Shown: positions 8,987-17,957 of the stretch, in pieces | Numbering within the stretch: position 1 is the stretch's first letter | How the letters are laid out: every line of letters begins with the position of its first letter | Source: Myroides fluvii | GTDB lineage: Bacteria; Bacteroidota; Bacteroidia; Flavobacteriales; Flavobacteriaceae | Reading direction: 5' to 3' | Length of the DNA stretch: 64,000 nt | Assembly (NCBI RefSeq): GCF_009792295.1 | Contig: NZ_CP039934.1 | Span: forward strand, 1,260,501 to 1,324,500 | Notes under the pieces: model-generated | The model's input: the letters and a program-made list of their open reading frames with translations, nothing else | Databases searched by the model: none | Told to the model about the DNA's origin: nothing | Position numbers and translations under genes: made by a program

Positions 8987-9000
8987 TATAATCCAAAAAT

Positions 9001-9028
9001 AAAGCCTGCAATTGCAGGCTTTATTTTT
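9001..9028. terminator. Bidirectional terminator, metG / aldo-keto reductase
   Basis: A perfect palindrome AAAGCCTGCAA/TTGCAGGCTTT at 9001-9022, followed by a T-tract. It serves the two convergent genes. Confidence 0.85.
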
Positions 9029-9979
9029 TTATCTCCATACACTACTTTCTTCCAAAAGCAACAAATCATCCGAGTCCAATTCAACTTGAGTTGCACGAAT
9101 CAGACTTTGCAATTGAATAGCATTGGTAGCACTGACAATAGGCGATGTAATAGTAGGTTGATGCAGCAACCAAGCGATGGCCACTTCCGCACTCGTAGCA
9201 CTGTGTTTACGTGCAATTTGAGCGAGCCCATCCAAAATACGCAATCCTCTATCGTTTAAATAATGTTCCACCATCATTTTACGGGCACTGCCTTCCAAAT
9301 CAGCGGTTGATTTATATTTTCCAGACAAGAAACCACTCGCTAATGCAAAATAAGGCATTACAGCAAGGCTTGTGTCTGTTACTATATTCATGTACTCAGA
9401 CTCATACTTTTCTCTGTCGTAGAGGTTGTAAAGCGGTTGTAGGGCGATGCACTTCGTCCATCCTTTCTCTTCTGCTACTTGATTGCTTTCAACTAAGCGT
9501 TCACCACTTAAATTCGAAGCTCCAAGTGCACGAACTTTTCCTGCTTGAATCAATTCTTGAAAGGTTCCCATGATTTCTTCTACTCCAACATTCACATCAT
9601 CGTGATGGGAATAGTACAAATCGACATAGTCTGTACGCAAACGCGTCAAAGACGCATCAATTCCATCGATGATTTGTTGTCGGGTCAAGCCTCGTTCTAC
9701 CCCTTGCATGCCACCGCCTACTTTGGTAGCTAAGACTACATCCTGTCTTTTCTTGCTTTCAGCAAACCATTTTCCTAAAATACGCTCCGACTCTCCCCCC
9801 GTATTTCCAGCTACCCAATGTGAATAACTATTAGCGGTATCAATAAAGTTAATCCCTTGCTCATGCAACTCATCTAGCATGCGCAGCGATGCTTTTTCAT
9901 CTAAAGTCCATCCAAATACATTTCCACCGAAACAAATTTCGGAAATAGCGATTTCTTTTGTTAAGTGTTTTCTTTTCAT
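9029..9979 (-). CDS. Aldo/keto reductase
   Basis: This 316-residue (beta/alpha)8 enzyme reduces carbonyls with NADPH. The catalytic tetrad is visible: Asp47 and Tyr52 in NFIDTANSYSHW, a Lys in VLATKVGG near residue 87, and a His in YYSHHDD near residue 124. The N-terminal FGGNVFGW segment and the AIAWLLHQP and SATNAIQLQSL segments near the C terminus are typical of the YajO/YghZ-like oxidoreductases that align with voltage-gated potassium channel beta subunits. The physiological substrate is unknown. It is a single gene, convergent with metG and downstream of the TonB receptor, from which it is separated by a terminator. Confidence 0.92.
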   Translation of the reverse strand: MKRKHLTKEIAISEICFGGNVFGWTLDEKASLRMLDELHEQGINFIDTANSYSHWVAGNTGGESERILGKWFAESKKRQDVVLATKVGGGMQGVERGLTRQQIIDGIDASLTRLRTDYVDLYYSHHDDVNVGVEEIMGTFQELIQAGKVRALGASNLSGERLVESNQVAEEKGWTKCIALQPLYNLYDREKYESEYMNIVTDTSLAVMPYFALASGFLSGKYKSTADLEGSARKMMVEHYLNDRGLRILDGLAQIARKHSATSAEVAIAWLLHQPTITSPIVSATNAIQLQSLIRATQVELDSDDLLLLEESSVWR

Positions 9980-10060
9980 TTGACTGTTTTGTATTTCCTT
10001 ATTGTTATTCGATTTATCCTATCCCTCCCAACTTACGAAAAAATAGAAAAGCATCCAATA

Positions 10061-10094
10061 AAAAAAGGATGGTTATTGCTAACCATCCTTTTGT
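10061..10094 (-). terminator. Terminator of the TonB receptor gene
   Basis: AAAGGATGGTT (10064-10074) pairs with AACCATCCTTT (10081-10091). On the minus strand it is followed by a run of T. It separates the receptor gene from the aldo/keto reductase. Confidence 0.85.
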
Positions 10095-10113
10095 ATCTTT
10101 TGATTTTAATTTA

Positions 10114-12984
10114 CTAGAAATTAAATCTCATTGTTAAGTTCCATGTTCTACCTGCTCCTAACATAACTTCGTTACGAACATCAATTCCTTTCCATGTTGT
10201 ACTTTCAGGAGTTGCTTGGATATTTGTTCTTGCAGAAGAAATATACGTTGTATCGAATACGTTATTCACGTTGAAACGCATAGTTAAAGCGTTTTGTTTT
10301 TCTTTACCTACTTCCATGCGGTAAGATAATCCAGCATCAAATAAATTGAATGCAGGAAGTTTCATTGAACCACTTTTTTCTTTTGAATCTGTTTTTTCAA
10401 CATCTAATGAACCATAGAAATTATCATTATATCGGTAGTTAGCATCGATTTTCAATCCTTTTACGATTTCATAGCTAGCTCCTAAGTTAGCAATTAACTG
10501 AGGTGCTCCCCCAACTTTTGCTCCATCAATATATAAAGTCTTTGTTTTAAATCCAGACTCAGCTTCTCCTGGTGTATTATAGATCGGTTGATTCGTCTCT
10601 TCGTTATAGTACGTTCCTGTAACATTTGAAGCATAGTGCCAATCTCCCCAAGAGAAAGATCCTGTTATTGTTAAACGATCAACTGGGTAGTAAATGAAAT
10701 CCATTTCCATACCTGTGTGAATTTGTTCCACACCAACTAAAGTAGCGTAACCATTAACAAGTAAATCCTTACCATCTGAACCTTTTTCACCTGTTGCAAA
10801 TTTACCTGTTGCGCGTGTTACTCTGTCTTTCCAAGACGTTCTATATAAGTTTAAGTTCGCTCGTAATTTATGACTTCTATATCCATAACCCGCTTCTAAA
10901 CCAAATACTTTTTCATTTGTTAAATCAGGATTCAACGTATTCGTATTGTTTAAGTACACTCCATTATTCATAAATGGTTGACGAGAGAAATAACCTGAAT
11001 TCACAAATACGTTGTGGTTTTCATTGATGTTATAGTTTGCTCCCCCTTTAATACTACCCCCTAAGATACTTTCCCATTTTGTTCTGTAATCTTTTGCTCC
11101 TTGAGCAGTAGAACGGTCATAATTGAAATAGTCCACACGTTGCATCCATTGGTTAGAGATTGCTCCTTGAACGAATACTGAAAGATCATCTTTAGAGTAT
11201 TCTACTTGTCCAAATCCTCCTAACCATTTCACATTACCATCATTATGGTAACCAACTTTTTCTCTATTATTCCAATTTACCCATGGATTCATTGAAGCTT
11301 TAGCATCATACGTTTGGTTTACGACATAATGTTGATTTCCATTATTTTTATTTTTAGCTACATAATAACCATCAGCACCCATTAAATTATCTAATAATTG
11401 GTAGTGGTATCCTTTGTAAATACGTGCATCAGCACCAAAATCAACCGTCCAGTTTTCATTTACTTTAGCACTCAAATTAATTACAGTACCATACCAATCG
11501 TGTGAATTAATGCTTGAGCGACGAGCCCATCCACCTCTAGTCGTTTTATTTCTATTATCAAAATCGGTAACATAATATCCTTGTTGACCCGGATTCATAG
11601 GATCATCCATCAAACTATTACTTGTTCCATTTCCGATAGGCTCTCCTTTTTTATTAAGTTCTTTCCAATCAGCGATAGTTTCACCTCTATTCCAAGCAGC
11701 GATATCATCAAAACGCATATGTCCATTAGCATCTCTTACTTCCGTACCGAAATCTCTGTATCCGTTTGGCCCACCACCAATTGTTCCAGTTCCTCCACCA
11801 CGTCCCCAAGATCCGTAAAATACAGTTCCTAAAGTCCAAGTTTCGTTGATATTGAAATCATAGTTAATTGACATCACTGGTTTATTGTAGTAGTTCGTTT
11901 TAAAGTTAAAACGCTCTCCATTATAGAATCCTGTATCAGGGTTGAATCTCTTATTCATTTTTCCATCGTTCCATTTTTGGATATTTTCGATAGAAGCTGA
12001 AGTAGAACGTTGATCGTGATCTTGTTTAGCTCCAGTGAATGTAAATTGAACATTGTGACGAGAATCTTTCGATTTGTACCCTAAACCTAAGTAGTAGTTG
12101 TACCCTTCAAAACCTGTTCCTTCTACATATCCACTTCCTCTAGTATAACCTAATAATACCGAAGCAGATAAACCATTCTCCAATACTCCTGTGTTATAAG
12201 AAGCTAAACCTTTGAAATAATCTCCTGTACCAACACTAGAAGAGATAGATCCACCTTCTTTCGCATCCGATGTACGTGTTAACACATTGATTGTTCCTCC
12301 AACAGAAGAAATTGCAATCTTAGAAGAACCTAAACCACGTTGTACTTGCATTGCAGAAGTAACGTCTGATAGACCTGCCCAGTTTGACCAGTATACAGCT
12401 CCACCTTCCATATCATTAACAGGCATACCGTTAATTAATACAGCTACGTTTCTTTGGTCGAATCCACGAATATTAATATTCGAGTCTCCATAACCTCCAC
12501 CACCTTTAGATGCATATACTGAAGGAGTTGTGTTTAAAATTTCAGGAAATTCTTGTGATCCTAATTTTTCTTGAATTTCAGCTGCTTTAATTGTAGAAAC
12601 AGCAACTGGTGTTTTACGGTCTTTCGCAACGTCTGCTACTCCCATGATCACGATGTCAGCTAACATGTTTTCGTCTGGGTTTAGCACGATATTACCTAAA
12701 GTTGCCACTTTGTTTGCATCAACTTTATAAGTAACCGTTTTAGATTGATACCCAATAAAAGAGATAACAACTTCTCCTTTATCGTTATTTACGTTTAAAG
12801 TAAACGCTCCATTCGCATCTGTCGATGCACCATTTTGCGTTCCTTTCACCAATACAGTAGCACCCGGTAAGCTCATGTTAAGCTCTCCATCGATAACTGT
12901 ACCCTTTACTTTGTTTTGTGAAAATGCAGATGTCGACGTAATAACCATTACGATAAACAACATCCAGTTCTTCAAGTTTCTCAT
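10114..12984 (-). CDS. TonB-dependent receptor, orphan
   Basis: This 956-residue outer-membrane transporter has a signal peptide cleaved after SAFSQ, then a carboxypeptidase-regulatory-like domain (residues about 25-105, KVKGTVIDGELNMSLPGATV). The plug domain (about 115-235) shows the usual NINIRGFDQRNVAVLINGMP and SVGGTINVLT motifs. The 22-strand barrel runs to the C-terminal Phe. It moves a ligand across the outer membrane with TonB-ExbBD energy. There is no SusD partner or hydrolase beside it, so the ligand cannot be guessed. Its -7 box lies at 13018-13025. The gene forms its own unit with a terminator. Confidence 0.93.
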   Translation of the reverse strand: MRNLKNWMLFIVMVITSTSAFSQNKVKGTVIDGELNMSLPGATVLVKGTQNGASTDANGAFTLNVNNDKGEVVISFIGYQSKTVTYKVDANKVATLGNIVLNPDENMLADIVIMGVADVAKDRKTPVAVSTIKAAEIQEKLGSQEFPEILNTTPSVYASKGGGGYGDSNINIRGFDQRNVAVLINGMPVNDMEGGAVYWSNWAGLSDVTSAMQVQRGLGSSKIAISSVGGTINVLTRTSDAKEGGSISSSVGTGDYFKGLASYNTGVLENGLSASVLLGYTRGSGYVEGTGFEGYNYYLGLGYKSKDSRHNVQFTFTGAKQDHDQRSTSASIENIQKWNDGKMNKRFNPDTGFYNGERFNFKTNYYNKPVMSINYDFNINETWTLGTVFYGSWGRGGGTGTIGGGPNGYRDFGTEVRDANGHMRFDDIAAWNRGETIADWKELNKKGEPIGNGTSNSLMDDPMNPGQQGYYVTDFDNRNKTTRGGWARRSSINSHDWYGTVINLSAKVNENWTVDFGADARIYKGYHYQLLDNLMGADGYYVAKNKNNGNQHYVVNQTYDAKASMNPWVNWNNREKVGYHNDGNVKWLGGFGQVEYSKDDLSVFVQGAISNQWMQRVDYFNYDRSTAQGAKDYRTKWESILGGSIKGGANYNINENHNVFVNSGYFSRQPFMNNGVYLNNTNTLNPDLTNEKVFGLEAGYGYRSHKLRANLNLYRTSWKDRVTRATGKFATGEKGSDGKDLLVNGYATLVGVEQIHTGMEMDFIYYPVDRLTITGSFSWGDWHYASNVTGTYYNEETNQPIYNTPGEAESGFKTKTLYIDGAKVGGAPQLIANLGASYEIVKGLKIDANYRYNDNFYGSLDVEKTDSKEKSGSMKLPAFNLFDAGLSYRMEVGKEKQNALTMRFNVNNVFDTTYISSARTNIQATPESTTWKGIDVRNEVMLGAGRTWNLTMRFNF

Positions 12985-13017
12985 TTTGTAAGTGTAAGTG
13001 ATAAATTAATTTCACCG

Positions 13018-13025
13018 CAAATGTA
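13018..13025 (-). promoter_or_regulatory. -7 box (TACATTTG) of the TonB receptor gene
   Basis: On the minus strand the sequence reads TACATTTG, 33 bases before the start at 12984. No clear -33 element. Confidence 0.45.
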
Positions 13026-13090
13026 CAAAAAGAAACTCCTATAATGTTACCTAATTATTAAATTTTGCGTACCTCCCAATTTATTGAATT

Positions 13091-14713
13091 CTAAACACTT
13101 CTATTCCTTAAATAGTAATTCAGTAAAAAGGCAGTGGAACTATCGTGTTTCAATACATTATTCGAAACAATCTCGCTTTGAATATTTTTTGCTAAAACCT
13201 TCCCATATTCCACGCCAAACTGGTCAAAACTATAGATATTCCAGATCACACCCTGTACAAAAGTCTTGTGTTCATATAGTGCAACTAAGGCACCGAGCGA
13301 TTCTGGAGTTAACTTATCAATTAATAAAGTATTGGAAGGCTTATTTCCTGAAAATTCCCTAAAGTTTTGAATCAAAGGCTCTTCATCTTCACTTTCTCGG
13401 GTTGCTTCTTTACCGTTTAACAGTGCTTCGGTTTGTCCAAAAAAGTTAGACATCAGAATGGTATGATTCGTATCTTTCTCTGAGAAAGGATTGACAAACC
13501 CAATAAAATCGACAGGAATAACTTTAGTCCCTTGGTGAAATAGTTGAAAAAAAGCATGCTGTGCAGATACGCCTACTTCGCCCCAAATCAGCGTCCCTGT
13601 TTCATACGTCACCTGATCGCCAAGACGATCTTTATCTTTCCCGTTACTTTCCATGATCATCTGTTGTAAATGCGCAGGAAATTTTTCTAAGAATTGACTA
13701 TAAGGAACGACAGCTTCTGTTTGATATCCATAAAAATTATTATACCACACGCTCAATAAAGCACAGACAACGGGTATATTATGTTCAAAAGGTGCTTGTC
13801 TAAAATGTTGATCCATTTTATGTGCTCCTTTTAACAATTGTTCAAAATTCGGATATCCTATAGCTAAGGCAATAGATAAACCAACGGAACTCCATAAAGA
13901 AAATCGCCCCCCTACATAGTCCCACATCGGAAAAATGACAGCGCGATCCACGCCATAAGCAACAGCGCGCTCTACTTCAGCCGTAACCCCGACTAAGTGT
14001 TTCGAACTATTATTATGCCCCACAGTGGCTGAAAGCCATTGTACTACTTTATCTGCATTTAATACTGTTTCTTGTGTTGTAAAAGTTTTAGAAACAATCA
14101 GCACCAAAGTAGTAGCTGGGTCTAGTTTATTTAATATTGCATAGAGATAATCATCATCGACATTGGAAATAAAATGGGTTTTTAAGTGATTGCGATAATT
14201 TTCTAACCCGTTCACTACCATTTTAGGACCTAAATCAGACCCTCCAATACCGATATTGACAATATCTGTAAATGCCTGACCTGTACTAGAGACATAACGC
14301 CCTTCGACTACAGCTGTTACAAACTGTTCAATACGTCCTCTTGTTTCTTGAATCTCTTCCAAAACATCTACTCCATCAACCTTAATTGTTGATTGCTGTG
14401 TAAAATCGCGTAAAGCCGTATGCAATACGGCTCTATTTTCTGTTTTATTTATCTTCCCTCCAGTAAATAGGGATTCTATTGCTTGTTTCAATTGAACTTC
14501 TTCTCCTAATTGGGTCAAATAGGACAACGTTTCTTTTGTGATCTTATTCTTAGAATAATCGAGCAAAAAAGCATCAAATTGAATATTAAATGAGTTTCCC
14601 CTACTAGCATCCTCTTTGAAGAGGTCTTGCATTTGGATAAACTTCATTTGCTCAAAGTGCTCACGTAGTTTTGCCCATGCAGCAGTACTCGTAGGATTAA
14701 TAGCTTGTAACAT
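13091..14713 (-). CDS. pgi: Glucose-6-phosphate isomerase
   Basis: The enzyme interconverts glucose 6-phosphate and fructose 6-phosphate in glycolysis and gluconeogenesis. The 540 residues hold the two sugar-isomerase domains, the IGIGGSDLGP phosphate-binding signature near residue 150, the MIMESNGKD segment with the catalytic Glu, and the C-terminal KHDSSTAFLLNYY segment typical of bacterial Pgi. The start lies 18 bases after the stop of the M23 peptidase gene, so it is probably the last gene of the DUF3108-TDO-M23-pgi operon. Confidence 0.97.
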   Translation of the reverse strand: MLQAINPTSTAAWAKLREHFEQMKFIQMQDLFKEDASRGNSFNIQFDAFLLDYSKNKITKETLSYLTQLGEEVQLKQAIESLFTGGKINKTENRAVLHTALRDFTQQSTIKVDGVDVLEEIQETRGRIEQFVTAVVEGRYVSSTGQAFTDIVNIGIGGSDLGPKMVVNGLENYRNHLKTHFISNVDDDYLYAILNKLDPATTLVLIVSKTFTTQETVLNADKVVQWLSATVGHNNSSKHLVGVTAEVERAVAYGVDRAVIFPMWDYVGGRFSLWSSVGLSIALAIGYPNFEQLLKGAHKMDQHFRQAPFEHNIPVVCALLSVWYNNFYGYQTEAVVPYSQFLEKFPAHLQQMIMESNGKDKDRLGDQVTYETGTLIWGEVGVSAQHAFFQLFHQGTKVIPVDFIGFVNPFSEKDTNHTILMSNFFGQTEALLNGKEATRESEDEEPLIQNFREFSGNKPSNTLLIDKLTPESLGALVALYEHKTFVQGVIWNIYSFDQFGVEYGKVLAKNIQSEIVSNNVLKHDSSTAFLLNYYLRNRSV

Positions 14714-14731
14714 TTTGATTTGAAACAGAGA

Positions 14732-15973
14732 TTATTTATTAAATTTTTCTTTAATCATAGCATCTAACTCTACTTTTAAAGGTTGAATGTGTTCTTTATA
14801 AGCAGGCATATTCTTTTTATCCATAGGTTCTGAGTTAGGAAGAACTTGTCCCAGTGGATCAACTTGTACTCCATTTTTCCAGAATCGATAACACACATGT
14901 GGTCCTGTAGCTAAACCCGTACTTCCAACAAGTCCGATTGATTGTCCTTGTTCGACATACTGTCCTTTTTTTACGAGGATTTTAGACATGTGTAAATACT
15001 GTGTCGAATAGGTCCCGTTGTGTTTAACTTTTACGTAATTTCCATTTCCGGCAGTATATCCTGTACGTTCAACTACGCCCGAAGCGGTTGTCATAATTGC
15101 CGTACCTGTTGGAGCTGCATAGTCTGTTCCGTTATGTGACTTCCACGTTTTTTGAACAGGATGAAATCGACTCTTCGTATATCTTGAGGTAATTCTAAAA
15201 AATTTCAACGGTGCTTTTAAGAACATACTCTTCATGGGACGTCCCTCTTCATCATAATAATCTTTTCCTTTAGCACCAGGTCTTTGATAGGGAAATGAAT
15301 ATAAATCTTTACCTCTATAATTGAAATATACAGCTTCTACTTTCGAAATTCCAACATAAACAGTATCGTTAATAAATTTCTCTTCAATTGTTACAGCAAA
15401 GCGATCTTCGGGTTTCAGCTTAAAAAAGTCGATCGACCAAGCAAAAATTTGCGACATACGCGTCGCTAAAGACTGATCTACTCCTTCCTTGCTCAAGCTA
15501 GCAGATAATGATCCATCTATCGTTGATGCAACAGTTCTTCTTCTAATCGTTACGGGATACGTTTTGGTATAAGCCGTAATACTATCGCGCAAATCAATGA
15601 CTTGATAACCCGAAATATTAGGATGATAAACGAAAGCGGCTAATTTATCCGGGTTCTTCTTATATTTAATTAGCGTATAAGGTTGTCCCGCTCGGATGCT
15701 TCGAACATTAATCGTATCTTTTACCTTGGTAACAATATTGTGTACATCAGATGCATTGAGGTTGTAATCCCCAAAAATCTTGCCTAAATTATCACCAGAC
15801 CGAATAGTATCCTCTGTTACTACATAGTCTTTTAAATCGAATCCATACAACTCAGCGACAATTTCTTCTACTGTTTCATCCTCTGTATCCGTACTCACTT
15901 CCATTTCCCCTTCTTTTTTACAAGAAGCGAAAAGAAGCAAGCCTGCTAACAACATAAAAATTTTATACTTCAA
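14732..15973 (-). CDS. M23 family peptidase with altered HxH motif
   Basis: This 413-residue lipoprotein (lipobox LLFASC, Cys18) is predicted to cut peptidoglycan cross-bridges. Residues about 55-110 form a LysM-like or OapA-like region (IRSGDNLGKIFGDY), and a second beta domain follows, giving the layout of MepM/Csd3-type DD-endopeptidases. The catalytic domain has HxxxD (His280, Asp284) and a conserved YLHMSK. In the third motif, where most M23 enzymes have His-x-His, the sequence is His359-Val-Cys361, so the usual zinc-binding second His is Cys. I recall the same HVC in other flavobacterial homologues. It lies between tryptophan dioxygenase and pgi. Confidence 0.9.
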   Translation of the reverse strand: MKYKIFMLLAGLLLFASCKKEGEMEVSTDTEDETVEEIVAELYGFDLKDYVVTEDTIRSGDNLGKIFGDYNLNASDVHNIVTKVKDTINVRSIRAGQPYTLIKYKKNPDKLAAFVYHPNISGYQVIDLRDSITAYTKTYPVTIRRRTVASTIDGSLSASLSKEGVDQSLATRMSQIFAWSIDFFKLKPEDRFAVTIEEKFINDTVYVGISKVEAVYFNYRGKDLYSFPYQRPGAKGKDYYDEEGRPMKSMFLKAPLKFFRITSRYTKSRFHPVQKTWKSHNGTDYAAPTGTAIMTTASGVVERTGYTAGNGNYVKVKHNGTYSTQYLHMSKILVKKGQYVEQGQSIGLVGSTGLATGPHVCYRFWKNGVQVDPLGQVLPNSEPMDKKNMPAYKEHIQPLKVELDAMIKEKFNK

Positions 15974-15991
15974 AACTTCCTTTTTTCTATT

Positions 15992-16921
15992 TTAAACCAA
16001 TCCTTTACCCCAATTTTCTAATTCTTCTTCTGACCACAAAGCAGGGAAAAATATTCTCTTTTGATATTCTGGCAACATATACTTCTTCCAATCACTTCCT
16101 CCAGTTGCCTCTTTGGTAACTCCTGTACTTTCTAAATACTTTAGCGCTGTTTTATAGTGCCCAATCACCCAAGTTACATTAACGGTATAATCGTAATGCT
16201 TCATGGCTTGAATTAATTCTGGACACTCTTGTGCTTCTTTAGGAAGTTCAACAAATTTCTGCCATAAATTTGTTTTTTCATAATCTTTCATTGCTTTAAC
16301 AAAAGTTTGACTGTATTTTTTTTCAAACGCACCTAACAGGTAAGACTTTTCGCCCGTCTTATAATTTTTTCCCGCGGCCTGCCAGTACATAAATTCTAAC
16401 GCTTCTTCTTCCGAAATATTTTCTGCTAAACTGTGAATATAGCGCTTGTCGATTAAATTTTTCCAGTCTGTCGAAGCAAATTCAATTAAGCGATACTGTG
16501 CGCTTTGAAATCCACTCGCAGGCGCTAGCGTATTTCTAAACTTATTGTATTGATCCACATCCATTCCATCACCCATAATGCTAAAAGAATTAGTCAACAT
16601 ATCAAAATATCGGCTAATTCGCATTAATTTATCGGTAAATACATCTACTGCAATTGGTGTAGGAACAGCTAACTGCTCCATCTCCCACAAAATCATTTTA
16701 AACAACAACTCATTGACCTGGTGATACATAATAAACACCATTTCATCAGGATATAGCGTACGTTGAATCTGCAACCCTAGCAAGGCATCCGTTTGAATAT
16801 AATCCCAATACGTTAAGGGTTTACCATGTAGCAATCCTTCCAAATGCACATTGGGGTTCTGCCCCATTTGGGTAAATTTTTCTTCTAAATTTTTTATATG
16901 TTGAGCGGTAATATCATTCAT
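15992..16921 (-). CDS. kynA: Tryptophan 2,3-dioxygenase
   Basis: This haem enzyme opens the indole ring of tryptophan to N-formylkynurenine with O2. The 309 residues keep the family signatures: YHQVNELLFK with His67, FRNTLAPASGFQSAQYR near residue 130, the proximal haem ligand His255 in WVIGHYKTAL, and TGGSDW at the substrate pocket. No kynurenine formamidase, kynureninase or kynurenine monooxygenase is in the window. The stop of the upstream DUF3108 gene overlaps this start by one base (TAATG-type coupling), and the M23 peptidase follows 18 bases downstream. All key residues are present, so activity is likely. Confidence 0.94.
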   Translation of the reverse strand: MNDITAQHIKNLEEKFTQMGQNPNVHLEGLLHGKPLTYWDYIQTDALLGLQIQRTLYPDEMVFIMYHQVNELLFKMILWEMEQLAVPTPIAVDVFTDKLMRISRYFDMLTNSFSIMGDGMDVDQYNKFRNTLAPASGFQSAQYRLIEFASTDWKNLIDKRYIHSLAENISEEEALEFMYWQAAGKNYKTGEKSYLLGAFEKKYSQTFVKAMKDYEKTNLWQKFVELPKEAQECPELIQAMKHYDYTVNVTWVIGHYKTALKYLESTGVTKEATGGSDWKKYMLPEYQKRIFFPALWSEEELENWGKGLV

Positions 16922-17700
16922 TACTTTTCTGTCTTTAATGTTGAAACTAATCCCTTGTACTCTTCTAAATCAGCTTTTAATGAGCCCACAGCTAAACTGG
17001 CTTTAATACGCAAAGGCACCTTATTTGCATCAGCAGATACCCAAACAGTCAAACTCTCTTTCTCTTTAAATACACGACCTGCCATCACATAAGGCCTGAA
17101 AGACAACGCTTTCACTTTTCCAAATTTTGTCTTTAACTCAGACGTTCCTAAATACAGCAATTTAAAACGAAAAATTTCTCCGTCAAAAAACATATCGATT
17201 TCAACCGTTTCATTCTTTTTTAAATTATCTAATTTAGGGTGATTTCTCAAGTAATAAAAAGCCGATACAATATCCTGTACGTCAGTGACAATAGGATAGG
17301 TACTTTCTTTCTTTTTCTCGTAATCTTTAACTAAAACATTTTTTTTGGTATAATCAAAAAAACCTTCTTGATCTTTGGTATAGCCACCTTCATCAATTTT
17401 TCGAATAAATCGATGGGGTATAACATCTTCCTTATCAAAATAACTTTGATAATCGTCATACACCTTGAAGAATACTTTCGACAGTCCTGTAGTATAACCA
17501 ATACCTTTCGCATGGTATACACTTTTTCCTTTGTAATTGACTTCGGACAATTTCAATTCTGCAATACCCGCATTCAAAATACCATAAGAGACTCTGAATT
17601 TCAAGTATTCTCCTGCTTTAAAAGCTTGAGGTTTAGTTTGTGCAAAACTAATTGTTGCACAGCATAGGAAGGTATAAAAAACAAATAATACTTTTTTCAT
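16921..17700 (-). CDS. DUF3108 domain protein
   Basis: This 259-residue exported protein has a signal peptide cleaved near TISFAQ. The rest is mostly beta strands with the family pattern FKAGEYLKFRVSYGILNAGIAEL at the start, RKIDEGGYTKDQEG in the middle, and a C-terminal KVPLRIKASLAVGSLKADL segment. DUF3108 proteins are periplasmic or envelope-associated and of unknown function. It is the first gene of a four-gene unit with tryptophan dioxygenase (one-base overlap), the M23 peptidase and pgi, under the promoter at 17718-17748. The family call is strong; a role in the envelope together with the peptidase is inference. Confidence 0.88.
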   Translation of the reverse strand: MKKVLFVFYTFLCCATISFAQTKPQAFKAGEYLKFRVSYGILNAGIAELKLSEVNYKGKSVYHAKGIGYTTGLSKVFFKVYDDYQSYFDKEDVIPHRFIRKIDEGGYTKDQEGFFDYTKKNVLVKDYEKKKESTYPIVTDVQDIVSAFYYLRNHPKLDNLKKNETVEIDMFFDGEIFRFKLLYLGTSELKTKFGKVKALSFRPYVMAGRVFKEKESLTVWVSADANKVPLRIKASLAVGSLKADLEEYKGLVSTLKTEK

Positions 17701-17717
17701 AGTTGGCTAATTTTATT

Positions 17718-17748
17718 CAAAAATAACAAACAAAAAAACCCAGTCAAA
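17718..17748 (-). promoter_or_regulatory. Promoter of the DUF3108-TDO-M23-pgi unit
   Basis: On the minus strand: TTTG (17748-17745), exactly 19 bases, then TATTTTTG (17725-17718), a full match to the Bacteroidota consensus. The -33 element lies in the 3' arm of the preceding terminator hairpin. A second isolated TACATTTG is at 17859-17852. Confidence 0.72.
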
Positions 17749-17765
17749 TAATTGACTGAGTTTTT
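17736..17765 (-). terminator. Terminator downstream of hppD
   Basis: On the minus strand AACTCAGTCAA pairs with TTGACTGGGTT (one G-T pair), followed by seven T. It lies about 190 bases beyond the hppD stop and could also work in the plus direction. Confidence 0.8.
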
Positions 17766-17957
17766 ATGCTATTAACCAACCAAAAAACTATAAATTATGA
17801 AAAATTTATTACACTCAAATAAAGCTTATGACATCTTTATTTTTGCGAGTGCAAATGTACAGTTTTTTATTGATTATTTATATATCTCCTATCTTTTAAC
17901 CCCACTTTAACTATAACATACTCAAAATGAATGTTTTTAAGATATTCTTAACTCAGA

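Noticed and set aside
17766..17860. Trp-type leader peptide attenuator before the tryptophan dioxygenase unit
   Set aside because: No frame with an ATG reaches the single TGG codon without a stop, and a perfect promoter lies downstream of the hairpin, so classical attenuation is not supported.
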